Source of the DNA: Bacteroidia bacterium
Lineage (GTDB): Bacteria; Bacteroidota; Bacteroidia; Cytophagales; Cyclobacteriaceae
Assembly: GCA_030432655.1 (NCBI GenBank)
Contig: JAUILA010000021.1
Coordinates: 64,001 to 100,082 of the forward strand
Reading direction: 5' to 3'
Length of the DNA stretch: 36,082 nt
Positions within the stretch are counted from its first letter, which is position 1; each line of letters begins with the position of its first letter. Made by a program: the position numbers and the translations under genes. The notes beneath the pieces are model-generated. The model did not search any database, was not told the DNA's origin, and saw only the letters and a program-made list of their open reading frames with translations. Positions 24,101 through 32,101 of the stretch are shown piece after piece.

Positions 24101-24249
24101 GCCTCGATCATGATGAACCGTTCCGGGGCCATCGGAAAGAAGGAGGAATTCATATTCAGCAATGCCAGGACTCCGAGGACCGCCACCAGGGCGATGAACA
24201 GGTTGACAAGCAGTTCGTTCTTAATAAAGAATGTGACGATTGATTTCAT
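21106..24249 (-). CDS. RND-family inner-membrane efflux transporter
   Basis: At 1047 residues this is the normal length for an AcrB-like pump, with TM1 at about 13-31, a first periplasmic loop, a central helix block (about 333-540), a second loop and a C-terminal helix block. The proton-relay pair Asp395-Asp396 is present in ILVDDGIVVGEN, matching AcrB Asp407/Asp408. The position of AcrB Lys940 falls in GVIVNDGLVFV (residues 918-928) and reads Asn922-Asp923, the VND pattern found in many RND pumps of Bacteroidota. The substrate cannot be predicted; drugs, bile-like compounds or lipids are possible. It starts 3 bases after the membrane fusion protein gene ends. Confidence 0.93.
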   Translation of the reverse strand: MKSIVTFFIKNELLVNLFIALVAVLGVLALLNMNSSFFPMAPERFIMIEAIYPGASPREVEEGITLKIEENLKSVSGIDRVTSTSQENSARITVELDYGQNADLVLQDVKNAVDQISNFPADMEQLVTYVQENLNFTAKVAITGDVPLRTLKEQAESFEDGLRSYPNISKIQLSGYTNEEIEIGLTESKLRAFGLTFEDVARAVQAENIQTTGGRIKSQTEVIIRADQRQYYADQLGDIVVKTLDDGNVVRLRDMATVNEDWSEDTNKAYYNGQRAILITVNTLNEENILDAASSVIEYIDEFNNQNTVVEATLIRDGTEVLQERINLLTTNGIIGAILVFVLLALFLRIRLAFWVAIGIPISFLGMFIFLSLTDITINVLSLFGMILVIGILVDDGIVVGENVFQHYERGKTKWRAVVDGTMEVIPAITSAITTTCLAFAFFFFIDGQLGEFFSDVATVVIFALGFSLIEVILFLPAHLAHIKDLTNEAHPSRIKVKVENLLIQFRNKFFKPLLIFVLRYKVFAFMIVVGLLIVTIGAISGGIIRTTFFPNIEQTQVNVTLEFPSGTSEGITESTIRRIESSIQDLEKKYEDDLGQPIIENIEWSLGPGSNRGVVTGYLVSSENRDLRSFQIASDIREAVGSIPNATQLSFETATPFGKPLNISVSGSDFSRLRTAVEDLKTEILKTGMVKDLVTNDQADQPEVKVTLNETGRALGFTTQEVISKIRSGFFGFEAQRLQRGDDEVKVWVRYDIDNRQSLESLKDMRIRTSQGTLVPVREIANLTPVNGLITINHLDGKQQITLEGEVSSFDVSVTEMINRVSANVIPTVSERYPDVTIQLDGQQRETAKMFASIAKVGPVILLLMGALLIITFRSVSQSVALLLVVPFGLIGAGWGHYIHGMPMSLLSFLGFIALIGVIVNDGLVFVGAFNSYLKEGKKYDEALMETAMTRFRPIFLTTITTAAGLAPLILEKSFQAQFLVPMAITIAYGLLGGSFFLTLILPVFMSTFNRSKVLLKWLFSGTKPTHEEVEKAIMRQQNAKHYENI

Positions 24250-24252
24250 GGC

Positions 24253-25365
24253 TTATATGGCTTCCACTTCTGTTCCTTCGAAGGCGCTGTTCTTTTTGTC
24301 TGCGATGATTTTTTCACCATCGGTTAAACCACCGACAACAATGTGCTGTGAGGTTCTGGAAAGGATTTCCACTTCCCTCTTCTCTGCTTTTCCGTTATTG
24401 ATAACAAATACAAACGAGTCATCGACCAGTGTGGCCGCGGGCAGTTGGGAGGCATTCTCAAACTCACGGGAAGGCAGCCTGCCCTCCAGGTACATGCCGC
24501 TTTTTAAATTCGGATCTGTAAGAGTGAAGTAGACCTTGACCAATTGTGATTCCGCATCCACTTTTTCATTCATCCTTGCCAGTTTGCCGGTAAATGTTTT
24601 TTCGCCGTTGACTTCCCTGAATGGTACTTCGTCCCCGATTTCCAGTTCGAGTAATTTGTCAAATGTGACCGAGGCTTCCAGTTCAAAGGAGCCCTGGCGG
24701 ATAAATTCCCCTAACTGCTGACCGGTGCGCACCAGGGAGGACTGGTTGATATACGTTTCAGTAAGAGTTCCGTCGAACGGGGCGCGGATAATATATTTGC
24801 CAAGGCGGGTCTCCGATTCCAGCAGATTATAATAGGTAGAATAGATGTTTCTGCCGGTAAGAAAAAATTTAAGTTGTTCGTCCTGAACTTCGGGCAGTTC
24901 GGCCAGGGGCTTATGTACATCCATATTTTTCAGGTAGTCGCGCCAGGCGGGATATGCCTCATCAAAGTCGATTTTCAGGTCGGGAAGGACCGTGGCGATC
25001 AGGCTCATAAACTGGCTCTTAGCTGAGGCCAGTGACCGGCTGAATTCTTCCGAATTAATACGGATAAGCACCTCGCCTTTTCCAAAACGATTACCGGCTT
25101 TGAACGGGCGGGCACCGTAGGAAGAAACACCGGATACTTCGGCGTACAGGTCAACCCGGTCGGCGGCCACCACACGTCCTGTAAGCGGAACATACGTCTG
25201 AACCTGGCCGTTTTGCACTGTCACCGTGTGAACCACCACTTTATTGCTGGTGCGTTCTTCGGCCGGGGCTTCACGCTGGTTGCTTGCCAGTTTTGAGGCA
25301 AGGAATATCGCAAGGACAAGCATCAGGATGCCGGCAATGCTGAGAATTAATTTGCGGTTTTTCAT
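24253..25365 (-). CDS. RND periplasmic adaptor (membrane fusion protein)
   Basis: This 370-residue protein has an N-terminal membrane anchor (about 6-23). The lipoyl-type half motif GRVVAADRVDLYAEVSGVS lies at about 63-81 and its partner around YIIRAPFDGTLTETYINQ. A short helical hairpin lies between them, and beta-barrel and membrane-proximal domains follow. It should link the RND pump to TolC. Its ATG overlaps the TetR gene stop by four bases. The hairpin region (about 100-190) contains an unusual WRDYLKNMD insert rather than clean heptads, which may reflect a different pump pairing. Confidence 0.88.
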   Translation of the reverse strand: MKNRKLILSIAGILMLVLAIFLASKLASNQREAPAEERTSNKVVVHTVTVQNGQVQTYVPLTGRVVAADRVDLYAEVSGVSSYGARPFKAGNRFGKGEVLIRINSEEFSRSLASAKSQFMSLIATVLPDLKIDFDEAYPAWRDYLKNMDVHKPLAELPEVQDEQLKFFLTGRNIYSTYYNLLESETRLGKYIIRAPFDGTLTETYINQSSLVRTGQQLGEFIRQGSFELEASVTFDKLLELEIGDEVPFREVNGEKTFTGKLARMNEKVDAESQLVKVYFTLTDPNLKSGMYLEGRLPSREFENASQLPAATLVDDSFVFVINNGKAEKREVEILSRTSQHIVVGGLTDGEKIIADKKNSAFEGTEVEAI

Positions 25366-25976
25366 AAGTTGCGGATACTTTTTATATATCGTTGTACAGC
25401 TTCTTTAAAAGCTTTCTTCAGGATTTTCTCATCTGCCGGAAAGTGTTGTGCCAACAGGTTTTTTTCACTCATCAGTATGGTGGAGAAGAAGGTGTAGCCT
25501 TTGATCAGACTCATCAGGTTAAAGCCCAGTTCGCCTGCTTTTTCCGGCCTGCCTGAAATTTCGGAAATGACCTGGTCCATAACGGGTTTCAGCTCCTGAA
25601 TAGATTTCGACAGTTCGGCTTTCTGCCATTCCGGCTTCTCGGAATCATACATGATCTGATGAAGGGTGCGGCGTTTCAGTGCAAAATCGTATTTCACTTC
25701 GGCAATGGCCATTAATTTTTCCTCCGGCGAGTTTCCGGAGTCAATCGCCTCCATTGTTTTTTCCCTCAGTATCCGGAAGCCGTCCTTTACCAAATGGTAA
25801 TAAAGGTCATCCTTGTTTTTAAAGTGTTCATAGACCACCGGGGCGGTATAATCTATCGTATCCGCAATCTTCCGTATGGTCACGTTTTCCCAGCCGTCAT
25901 TCATGGCCAGGTCAAGCGCTGCCTTTTTTATGGCTTTCCTGGTCCTCTCCTTCCGTATCGCTCTCGTATCTGTCAT
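25362..25976 (-). CDS. TetR-family transcriptional regulator of the efflux operon
   Basis: The ATG at 25976 gives 204 residues beginning MTDTRAIRKERTRKAI. The open frame extends four codons further to a TTG, which is less likely. The N-terminal helix-turn-helix (about 32-51, VTIRKIADTIDYTAPVVYEHF) is typical of TetR, and the C-terminal 140 residues form the ligand-binding and dimer region. It is the first gene of the operon and overlaps the adaptor gene by four bases, so it probably represses itself and the pump and is released by a pump substrate. The inverted repeat at 26016-26040 is its likely operator. Confidence 0.88.
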   Translation of the reverse strand: MTDTRAIRKERTRKAIKKAALDLAMNDGWENVTIRKIADTIDYTAPVVYEHFKNKDDLYYHLVKDGFRILREKTMEAIDSGNSPEEKLMAIAEVKYDFALKRRTLHQIMYDSEKPEWQKAELSKSIQELKPVMDQVISEISGRPEKAGELGFNLMSLIKGYTFFSTILMSEKNLLAQHFPADEKILKKAFKEAVQRYIKSIRNL

Positions 25977-25985
25977 AATTCCCCG

Positions 25986-25993
25986 CAAATATA
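25986..25993 (-). promoter_or_regulatory. Possible -7 promoter box of the tetR-efflux operon
   Basis: On the minus strand TATATTTG matches TAnnTTTG exactly. Nineteen bases further upstream is TTAG, three of four matches to the TTTG -33 box, and it lies against the left arm of the TetR operator. A start about seven bases downstream would leave almost no leader before the ATG at 25976. Confidence 0.42.
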
Positions 25994-26015
25994 CTAAACA
26001 ACGGAAGAAAACCTA

Positions 26016-26040
26016 ACAGTGTTAGATTATTTAACATTGT
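26016..26040. promoter_or_regulatory. Likely TetR operator (inverted repeat)
   Basis: ACAGTGTTA (26016-26024) and TAACATTGT (26032-26040) are inverted arms with 8 of 9 matches and a 7-base spacer. The site lies 40 bases before the tetR start and overlaps or abuts the predicted -33 box, the position expected for autorepression. It also lies upstream of the GH29 gene, on which an effect is possible but not implied. Confidence 0.6.
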
Positions 26041-26145
26041 GATAAAATGCATGGGCATAAATAGTTTTTGTTTTACTTCATAATGAGCTTATTTGTGGAG
26101 GAAGAGGTCTATTCTCCAAATTATAAACACCTAAAAATTTGCGTC

Positions 26146-27525
26146 ATGCGTAATTATCCGGGCAACTCTGTTTTCATTTTCCTCTTTTTGATTGCATCAG
26201 GGATTTCAGGACCCACCCAATCCCAGGATTGGGTAACACCGGAACCACGACAGGTTGCCTGGCAGCAACTGGAAACAACGGCTTTTATCCATTTTACCGT
26301 AAACACATTCACCGGAAAGGAATGGGGTGATGGTACGGAATCGCCTGAGATATTCAATCCGGTGGACTTTGATGCGCAAAAGATGGTGGAACAGCTGAAA
26401 AAGGCTGGTTTCCGGCTGGTCGTTCTCACGGCAAAACATCATGATGGATTTTGTCTCTGGCCCAGTAAATACACCGAACATTCGGTGAAAAACAGTCCGT
26501 GGAAGAATGGCAAGGGAGATGTGGTACGTGAGTTTGCGGAGGCGTGCCGGGAGGCCGGGCTTAAATTTGGTTTTTACCTGTCGCCCTGGGACCGGAACCA
26601 TCCGTCCTACGGAACGGCAGACTATAATGAATTCTACAAGAATCAGCTCCGTGAGTTGCTGACAAGTTATGGTGATATCGCTGAGGTATGGTTTGATGGC
26701 GCCAAGGGTAAGGACGCCAAAAACATGACATATGACTTCTACGGCTATTGGGCAATGGTCCGGGAATTGCAGCCGGATGCCGTTATGTTTTCTGATGCCG
26801 GTCCGGATGTTCGCTGGGTAGGTAATGAAAAAGGGAATGCAGGTGCCACCTGCTGGTCAACGATTGATACGGTCGGCATGGCCCCGGGAGTAGCTGATCC
26901 GGCCTATTTGAATACGGGGGATCGAAATGGAAACCTTTGGATTCCTGCAGAAACGGACGTATCCATTCGCCCGGGCTGGTTTTATCACCCGGAAGAAGAT
27001 GACCAGGTGCGCTCCGTGGCCAACCTGGTTAACCTCTATTACCAGTCGGTAGGAAGGAACAGCCTGCTGCTGCTCAACATTCCCCCAACGCCAAAAGGCT
27101 TATTCCATGAAACCGATGTGGAACGGATCCTGGAATTCCGTAAGGTCCTGGATGAGACGTTCTCGGAGAATCTTTTTGCCAGGGCTAATCTTACCCCGCT
27201 GATTGACGATGATCTTCAGACGTATATTGAACTTACAAAAGAAAAACCTCAGATTCTGGAACTGGGCGACATGGTTTCGTTTGACCGAATTCTTCTGCAG
27301 GAGAATATATGGAATGGTCAGCGTATGGCAGAATTCAGTATTGAATATATGGACGGAGATGCGTGGAGGACACTCGCTGAATCGACCACCATCGGATATA
27401 AGCGGCTGATCAAAATAGATGAAGTGACTACACAGCGGTTGCGTATCTCGACCATTGATTCAAAGGGTAAGGTACAACTGGCCGCTTTCGGAATTTATAA
27501 GGCGTCCGCGGGAGAATTTGAATAA
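26146..27525 (+). CDS. GH29 alpha-L-fucosidase, exported
   Basis: The ATG at 26146 gives 459 residues with a signal peptide (MRNYPGNSVFIFLFLIASG). The open frame upstream to 26068 would place 26 residues before it and is not preferred. Family signatures include FIHFTVNTFTGKEWGDG near the N-terminus, LTAKHHDGFCLWPSKYT, YLSPWDRN and EVWFDGAKG. The last contains the nucleophile Asp184, counted from this start. After about residue 325 comes a beta domain with a galactose-binding-like (F5/8-type) pattern. Length and sequence suggest the alpha-1,3/4-acting subfamily (GH29B), which is inference. It removes terminal L-fucose from glycans in the periplasm or outside. It converges on araR with 9 bases between stops. 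Confidence 0.87.
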   Translation: MRNYPGNSVFIFLFLIASGISGPTQSQDWVTPEPRQVAWQQLETTAFIHFTVNTFTGKEWGDGTESPEIFNPVDFDAQKMVEQLKKAGFRLVVLTAKHHDGFCLWPSKYTEHSVKNSPWKNGKGDVVREFAEACREAGLKFGFYLSPWDRNHPSYGTADYNEFYKNQLRELLTSYGDIAEVWFDGAKGKDAKNMTYDFYGYWAMVRELQPDAVMFSDAGPDVRWVGNEKGNAGATCWSTIDTVGMAPGVADPAYLNTGDRNGNLWIPAETDVSIRPGWFYHPEEDDQVRSVANLVNLYYQSVGRNSLLLLNIPPTPKGLFHETDVERILEFRKVLDETFSENLFARANLTPLIDDDLQTYIELTKEKPQILELGDMVSFDRILLQENIWNGQRMAEFSIEYMDGDAWRTLAESTTIGYKRLIKIDEVTTQRLRISTIDSKGKVQLAAFGIYKASAGEFE

Positions 27526-27534
27526 CTGAGCGGC

Positions 27535-28263
27535 TTACCGGTTGCGGTAATCAATCCAGTTGCCATTTTTCTCCTGGTAATTGTCCTTGTTAAACCGGTA
27601 CAGATAGGAGCCCTTTCTGGAAGATCCTTTGTCTTTTTCCTTCAGGCGTTCCAGGAATCCGTAGGAATACATTTTTTTGGAGAAATTACGCTTATCCAGT
27701 TTTTCGTCAAAGATTTCCTCATGCAGCTTCTGAAGTTGCCGCATGGTGAATTTTTCAGGTAGTAATTCGAAGCCAATTGGCTTGATGGATGCTTTGTAAC
27801 GAAGGCGGCTTATGGCCTTATTCACCATTTGGTCATGGTCAAAGATGAGGGCAGGACGTTTCGACAAATCCACCCAGCTCGCTGAATACTTCTTGATAAG
27901 TTCCTTGTCATGCTCATCGGTGCTGATCAGTGCAAAATAAGCCACAGAGATGGTACGCGCTGCCGGATCCCGGTCTATTTTACTGAAAACATCCAGCTGT
28001 TCCATGTAAACGTTCTGAAGTCCGGTAAGCTTGCGTAAAACACGTCGGGCAGCTGCTTCTGCAGTTTCGTCAGCTTTTAGAAATCCGCCCATCAGAGACC
28101 ATTTACCTTTTTCCGGTTGGAAATCCCTTCGGATCAGCAAAAGCTGCAATTCCTCCTTATTCGGATCAAAACCAAAAATAATACAATCGACTGCTACCAG
28201 AACTTTATCCTGGCTATTATATTTACGTACTTCAGGCAATGCTATTGGGGCTGGCTTTTTCAA
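27535..28263 (-). CDS. araR: AraR-type regulator: degenerate Nudix domain plus winged-helix domain
   Basis: This 242-residue protein has an N-terminal Nudix fold (about 20-155) and a C-terminal winged-helix region (about 165-240, with FTMRQLQKLHEEIF and KRNFSKKMYSYGFLE). It resembles the L-arabinose-responsive Nudix regulators known in Bacteroides. The Nudix box aligns from Gly60 and Glu66 to Arg74, but the metal-binding glutamates are Val75, Lys78 and Leu79, so it should bind a ligand rather than hydrolyse one. The start is a TTG at 28263: a stop lies a short way upstream in frame, and no ATG precedes the conserved region. It is divergent from the arabinose operon and should control it through the palindrome at 28336-28356. 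Confidence 0.85.
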   Translation of the reverse strand: MKKPAPIALPEVRKYNSQDKVLVAVDCIIFGFDPNKEELQLLLIRRDFQPEKGKWSLMGGFLKADETAEAAARRVLRKLTGLQNVYMEQLDVFSKIDRDPAARTISVAYFALISTDEHDKELIKKYSASWVDLSKRPALIFDHDQMVNKAISRLRYKASIKPIGFELLPEKFTMRQLQKLHEEIFDEKLDKRNFSKKMYSYGFLERLKEKDKGSSRKGSYLYRFNKDNYQEKNGNWIDYRNR

Positions 28264-28335
28264 AGTGTGAGAGTCTTTAAGGAAGAATTAATGATTTGAT
28301 GCCGATATATACTCACTATTCACCTGAATTAATAA

Positions 28336-28356
28336 TAAATGTAAAAAATACATTTA
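28336..28356. promoter_or_regulatory. Likely AraR operator (perfect palindrome)
   Basis: TAAATGTA (28336-28343) and TACATTTA (28349-28356) are perfect 8-base inverted arms with a 5-base A spacer. The site lies between araR and the arabinose operon, ending four bases before the predicted -33 position of the operon promoter. No other copy was seen upstream of the other genes in the window. Confidence 0.6.
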
Positions 28357-28359
28357 AGA

Positions 28360-28390
28360 TTACTTTTCATCATTATATTTAATACATTTG
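28360..28390 (+). promoter_or_regulatory. Possible promoter of the arabinose operon
   Basis: TACATTTG (28383-28390) fits the Bacteroidota -7 consensus TAnnTTTG. The -33 position 19 bases upstream reads TTAC, a weak match. Transcription from here would give a leader of about 60 bases before the GH51 ATG. The AraR palindrome lies immediately upstream. Confidence 0.5.
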
Positions 28391-28459
28391 ATGACTTTGC
28401 TCCTGATTTACGATAGCTTAATTATAGAAAACATACTAATTTCCTAATAAAATTTAAAA

Positions 28460-30016
28460 ATGAAGATACTTAAAGTCTTATTTTTAGTAATTGTTTCAAC
28501 AATTATTACGCAGGCATCCTTCGCTCAGAATCCGGAAATAACGGCTACCATCAATGCGGATCAGGGTGAATATCAGATTAGCAAACATATTTACGGACAT
28601 TTTGCGGAACATCTTGGGAGGTGTATTTACGGAGGTTTCTATGTTGGTGAGGATAATGAATTGATCCCTAATACTGACGGAGTAAGAACCGATGTCATTG
28701 AAGCATTGAAAGAGCTTAAAATTCCCAACCTTCGCTGGCCTGGTGGCTGTTTTGCAGATACCTATCATTGGAAGGACGGGGTAGGGCCGCAGGAAGACCG
28801 GCCTACAATCGTAAATCAGTGGTGGGGAGGCGTGACGGAAGATAACAGCTTTGGAACGCATAATTTTTTAAATATGTGCGAGGAACTCGGTGCCGAGCCC
28901 TACCTGTCAGCGAACGTTGGTAGTGGAACAGTGAAGGAATTTGCTGACTGGATTCAATATGTGAATCATGATGGAGTGAGTCCGATGGCAGACTACAGGA
29001 AAGAAAACGGTCGTGAAGAACCCTGGGATGTTAAATACTGGGGTATTGGCAATGAGGCCTGGGGTTGCGGAGGTCATATGACCGCAGAGTATTATGCCAA
29101 TATATACAAGCAATATGTCACTTTTATGTCAGATTGGAACAATTCGTCAGGCATATACCGGATTGCTTCAGGTGCATCCGGGGGTGATTATCACTGGACC
29201 GAAGTGCTCATGCGCGATATTCCATCAAATATGCTCGATGGAGTTGCGCTGCACCACTATTCTGTAATTGACTGGTCTGCCAAAGGACCAGCCGTCGGTT
29301 TTGATGAGTCGCAATATTTTGCCACTATGACAGAAGCCCTGAAAATGGAAGAATTCGTTCGACGACATTCTACCATAATGGATCAGTATGATCCTGGAAA
29401 CCGGGTGGCACTTATTGTTGATGAATGGGGTGGTTGGTATAACGTGGAAGATGGCACCAATCCAGGATTTCTTTATCAGCAAAACACCATCCGTGATGCA
29501 ATGATTGCCGGGGTTACATTAAATATTTTCAATAATCATGCGCGCCGGGTGAAAATGGCCAACCTGGCCCAGACTATAAATGTATTGCAGGCTGTCATTC
29601 TCACCGATGAGGAAAAAATGCTGCTGACCCCCACCTATCATGTGATGAAGATGTATAATGTGCATCAGGACGCTACCTTACTGCCTGTTGATTTTGAGAA
29701 CGTTGATTACACTATGGATGGCAAGTCATTGCCTGCCGTATCAATTTCCGCCTCCAGGGATGCTCAGGGAAAAGTGCATATCAGCCTGGTCAATATTGAT
29801 ATGAACAGCAACCATTCGGTTTCTCTTAATGTGCGCGGGGTGGAATACAAAAACGCTGCCGGCACCATTCTCACGTCTGATGATATCCAGGACCATAATA
29901 CATTTGAGGCGCCGGAATCTGTCACACCCGAAGAGTTTGATGAATTTAAAGTTTCAAAAGGAGTCCTGAACGTCGATCTGCCTCCTTTCTCGGTTGTAGT
30001 GCTCGAACTGAACTGA
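28460..30016 (+). CDS. GH51 alpha-L-arabinofuranosidase, exported
   Basis: This 518-residue protein has a signal peptide ([23 protein letters not shown]), a (beta/alpha)8 catalytic domain and a C-terminal beta domain (about 400-518). Glu199 in WGIGNEAWG is the acid/base and Glu322 in IVDEWGGW the nucleophile. Earlier GH51 signatures [16 protein letters not shown] and [16 protein letters not shown] are intact. It removes alpha-L-arabinofuranose from arabinan, arabinoxylan or arabinogalactan fragments. Many GH51 enzymes are cytosolic, but the signal peptide points to the periplasm. It is the first gene of the arabinose operon and has an A-rich start context (AATTTAAAAATG). Confidence 0.93.
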   Translation: MKILKVLFLVIVSTIITQASFAQNPEITATINADQGEYQISKHIYGHFAEHLGRCIYGGFYVGEDNELIPNTDGVRTDVIEALKELKIPNLRWPGGCFADTYHWKDGVGPQEDRPTIVNQWWGGVTEDNSFGTHNFLNMCEELGAEPYLSANVGSGTVKEFADWIQYVNHDGVSPMADYRKENGREEPWDVKYWGIGNEAWGCGGHMTAEYYANIYKQYVTFMSDWNNSSGIYRIASGASGGDYHWTEVLMRDIPSNMLDGVALHHYSVIDWSAKGPAVGFDESQYFATMTEALKMEEFVRRHSTIMDQYDPGNRVALIVDEWGGWYNVEDGTNPGFLYQQNTIRDAMIAGVTLNIFNNHARRVKMANLAQTINVLQAVILTDEEKMLLTPTYHVMKMYNVHQDATLLPVDFENVDYTMDGKSLPAVSISASRDAQGKVHISLVNIDMNSNHSVSLNVRGVEYKNAAGTILTSDDIQDHNTFEAPESVTPEEFDEFKVSKGVLNVDLPPFSVVVLELN

Positions 30017-30023
30017 TACAAAG

Positions 30024-32024
30024 ATGCTTTCCAAAGCTTTAAGGTTTATTAAATGTACGGCATGGGTGATGGCCGTCATCCTTAATGTTGGCTGTTCGTC
30101 GGCGCCCGACAAAGAGCCCGTTCTTGCGAATTCTGCTCCGGCCTATTCCGACTACCCGGTGGAGCCTGTCGATATTCGTTCGGTGAGAGTCACCGATGAA
30201 TTCTGGCTGCCGATCATTAAGCGGGTACAGGAAAAAACCATTGATTTCGCCCTCGAAAAATGCGAGGAGGAGGGAAGGTTTGAAAATTTCCTGATTGCCG
30301 GCGGAGAATTGAATGGAGAAGTCCGGGGATACATGCCTTTTGATGATACGGACGTGTACAAAACGATTGAAGGGATGTCCAATTCCCTGATCTCATCGCC
30401 AAATGAACAGATGGAAGTGCTTATGGACTCGCTCATTGGCATCGTAGCCAAAGGCCAGGAAGAGGATGGCTACCTGACCACCTGGCGAACCATCGATCCT
30501 GCGAATCCGCCAGCGGAGTGGGTGGCTGTCGACAAAGGGGTGCGATGGGAGTCCCTTGAAGCCAGCCATGAATTATACAATGCAGGCCACCTTTATGAAG
30601 CCGCCTCCGTTCACTACCTGGCCACCGGTAAAAAGAATTTCCTGGATATCGCTACGAAAAATGCGGACCTCATGGTGAAGACTTTCGGGCCCGGCAAAAT
30701 TGAAACGGTGCCCGGACACCAGATCATTGAGACCGGCCTGATCAAGTTGTACCGCATCACCGGTAAGGAAGACTACCTGAAACTGGCCAAGTATTTTCTT
30801 GACAGCCGTGGTGATTCCACGCAGAACAGGGAATTATTCGGTCCATATTCGCAGGATCATCTCCCGGTCACCCGTCAGGAGGAAGTGGTTGGACACGCAG
30901 TCCGGGCGGTTTATATGTATGCGGGAATGACGGATATCGCCGCCATTTATGGAGACCAGAAGTACCGGAACGCAGTGAATGCGCTTTGGGATAACATGGT
31001 AAATAAAAAGATGTATATCACCGGCGGAATCGGGGCCAGTCGTAATGGGGAAGCTTTCGGGGAGAATTATGAACTGCCGAATATGACGGCCTACAGTGAG
31101 ACCTGTGCCGCCATTGGCAGTGTTTACTGGAACCACCGTTTGTTCATGCTTACCAGCGATGTAAAGTTTTATGACATCATTGAGCGAACGCTTTATAATG
31201 GTCTTATTTCAGGCATTTCACTGGACGGCAAGGAGTTTTTCTATCCCAATGCACTCGAGTCAGATGGAGAATATGAATTTAATATGGGGAAATGCACCCG
31301 TCAGTCCTGGTTTGACTGCTCGTGTTGTCCGACCAATCTGATCCGTTTTATTCCGTCGATCCCTGGTTTGATCTATACCAAGCATTCAGATACACTTTTT
31401 GTCAACCTCTATGCGTCCAGTACTGCCGATGTGGATCTGAAGGGCAGATCCGTTCGAATTACCCAGGAGACAGCTTATCCATGGCACGGCCAGGTAAGCC
31501 TGACGGTGAACAGTAATTCCGATGATCCGTTTGAGCTTAAACTGCGGGTTCCTGGATGGTCACGTAATGAGGTGCTTCCGGGTGACCTATACCGGTTTGC
31601 CAGTCAAAGCAATGAGTCAGTGCAAATGACACTCAATGGTCAGTCCAGCGATGTTCAGGTGACAGATGGCTATATCTCTGTTCCTGTTGAGTCAGCCGGC
31701 GATTTAAAAATAACCCTGAATTTTCCGATGGAAGTCCGGGAGATCCATGCCAATGACAAGGTGGAAGATGACCGGGGCAAAGTGGCCCTGGAGTACGGGC
31801 CGGTAGTTTACGCTGTAGAAGAATTCGATAACAAAGGCAGCTTTGACAAGATCGCTGTTACAGGGGAAGAATCCTATGAGGTAATATGGAGAAATGATCT
31901 TCTTGAAGGAGTTAATATGATCAGGACTGCCGGTACTGAGCATGGATTTTCTGCCATTCCCTATTATGCCTGGTCAAACCGCGGGGCAGCAAAAATGAAA
32001 GTCTGGATGCCTGAGCAAAATTAA
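30024..32024 (+). CDS. GH127 beta-L-arabinofuranosidase, lipoprotein
   Basis: This 666-residue protein has a lipoprotein signal (lipobox VGC, Cys24). An alpha/alpha-barrel and beta domains follow, as in GH127 (old DUF1680). Against the characterised Bifidobacterium enzyme HypBA1, the zinc site and nucleophile line up as Glu359 and Cys361 (SETCAA) with Cys434 and Cys435 (SCCP). Cys434 is the expected nucleophile, and Glu343 falls where the acid/base should be. It should release beta-L-arabinofuranose, as found on extensin-like plant glycoproteins and some pectin side chains. It starts 7 bases after the GH51 gene. The lipid anchor puts it on a membrane, possibly the cell surface. Confidence 0.9.
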   Translation: MLSKALRFIKCTAWVMAVILNVGCSSAPDKEPVLANSAPAYSDYPVEPVDIRSVRVTDEFWLPIIKRVQEKTIDFALEKCEEEGRFENFLIAGGELNGEVRGYMPFDDTDVYKTIEGMSNSLISSPNEQMEVLMDSLIGIVAKGQEEDGYLTTWRTIDPANPPAEWVAVDKGVRWESLEASHELYNAGHLYEAASVHYLATGKKNFLDIATKNADLMVKTFGPGKIETVPGHQIIETGLIKLYRITGKEDYLKLAKYFLDSRGDSTQNRELFGPYSQDHLPVTRQEEVVGHAVRAVYMYAGMTDIAAIYGDQKYRNAVNALWDNMVNKKMYITGGIGASRNGEAFGENYELPNMTAYSETCAAIGSVYWNHRLFMLTSDVKFYDIIERTLYNGLISGISLDGKEFFYPNALESDGEYEFNMGKCTRQSWFDCSCCPTNLIRFIPSIPGLIYTKHSDTLFVNLYASSTADVDLKGRSVRITQETAYPWHGQVSLTVNSNSDDPFELKLRVPGWSRNEVLPGDLYRFASQSNESVQMTLNGQSSDVQVTDGYISVPVESAGDLKITLNFPMEVREIHANDKVEDDRGKVALEYGPVVYAVEEFDNKGSFDKIAVTGEESYEVIWRNDLLEGVNMIRTAGTEHGFSAIPYYAWSNRGAAKMKVWMPEQN

Positions 32025-32101
32025 TTTTAAATGGATGAGATGACCTGCAGTCTTACGCCAAATTCATTCACTTTATTGAAAGATTAAAAGCTGAAGGTAA
32101 T

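Noticed and set aside
27535-28263. Annotation as a Nudix hydrolase
   Set aside because: The catalytic glutamates of the Nudix box are missing, a winged-helix region follows, and the gene is divergent from arabinose genes, which supports a regulator.
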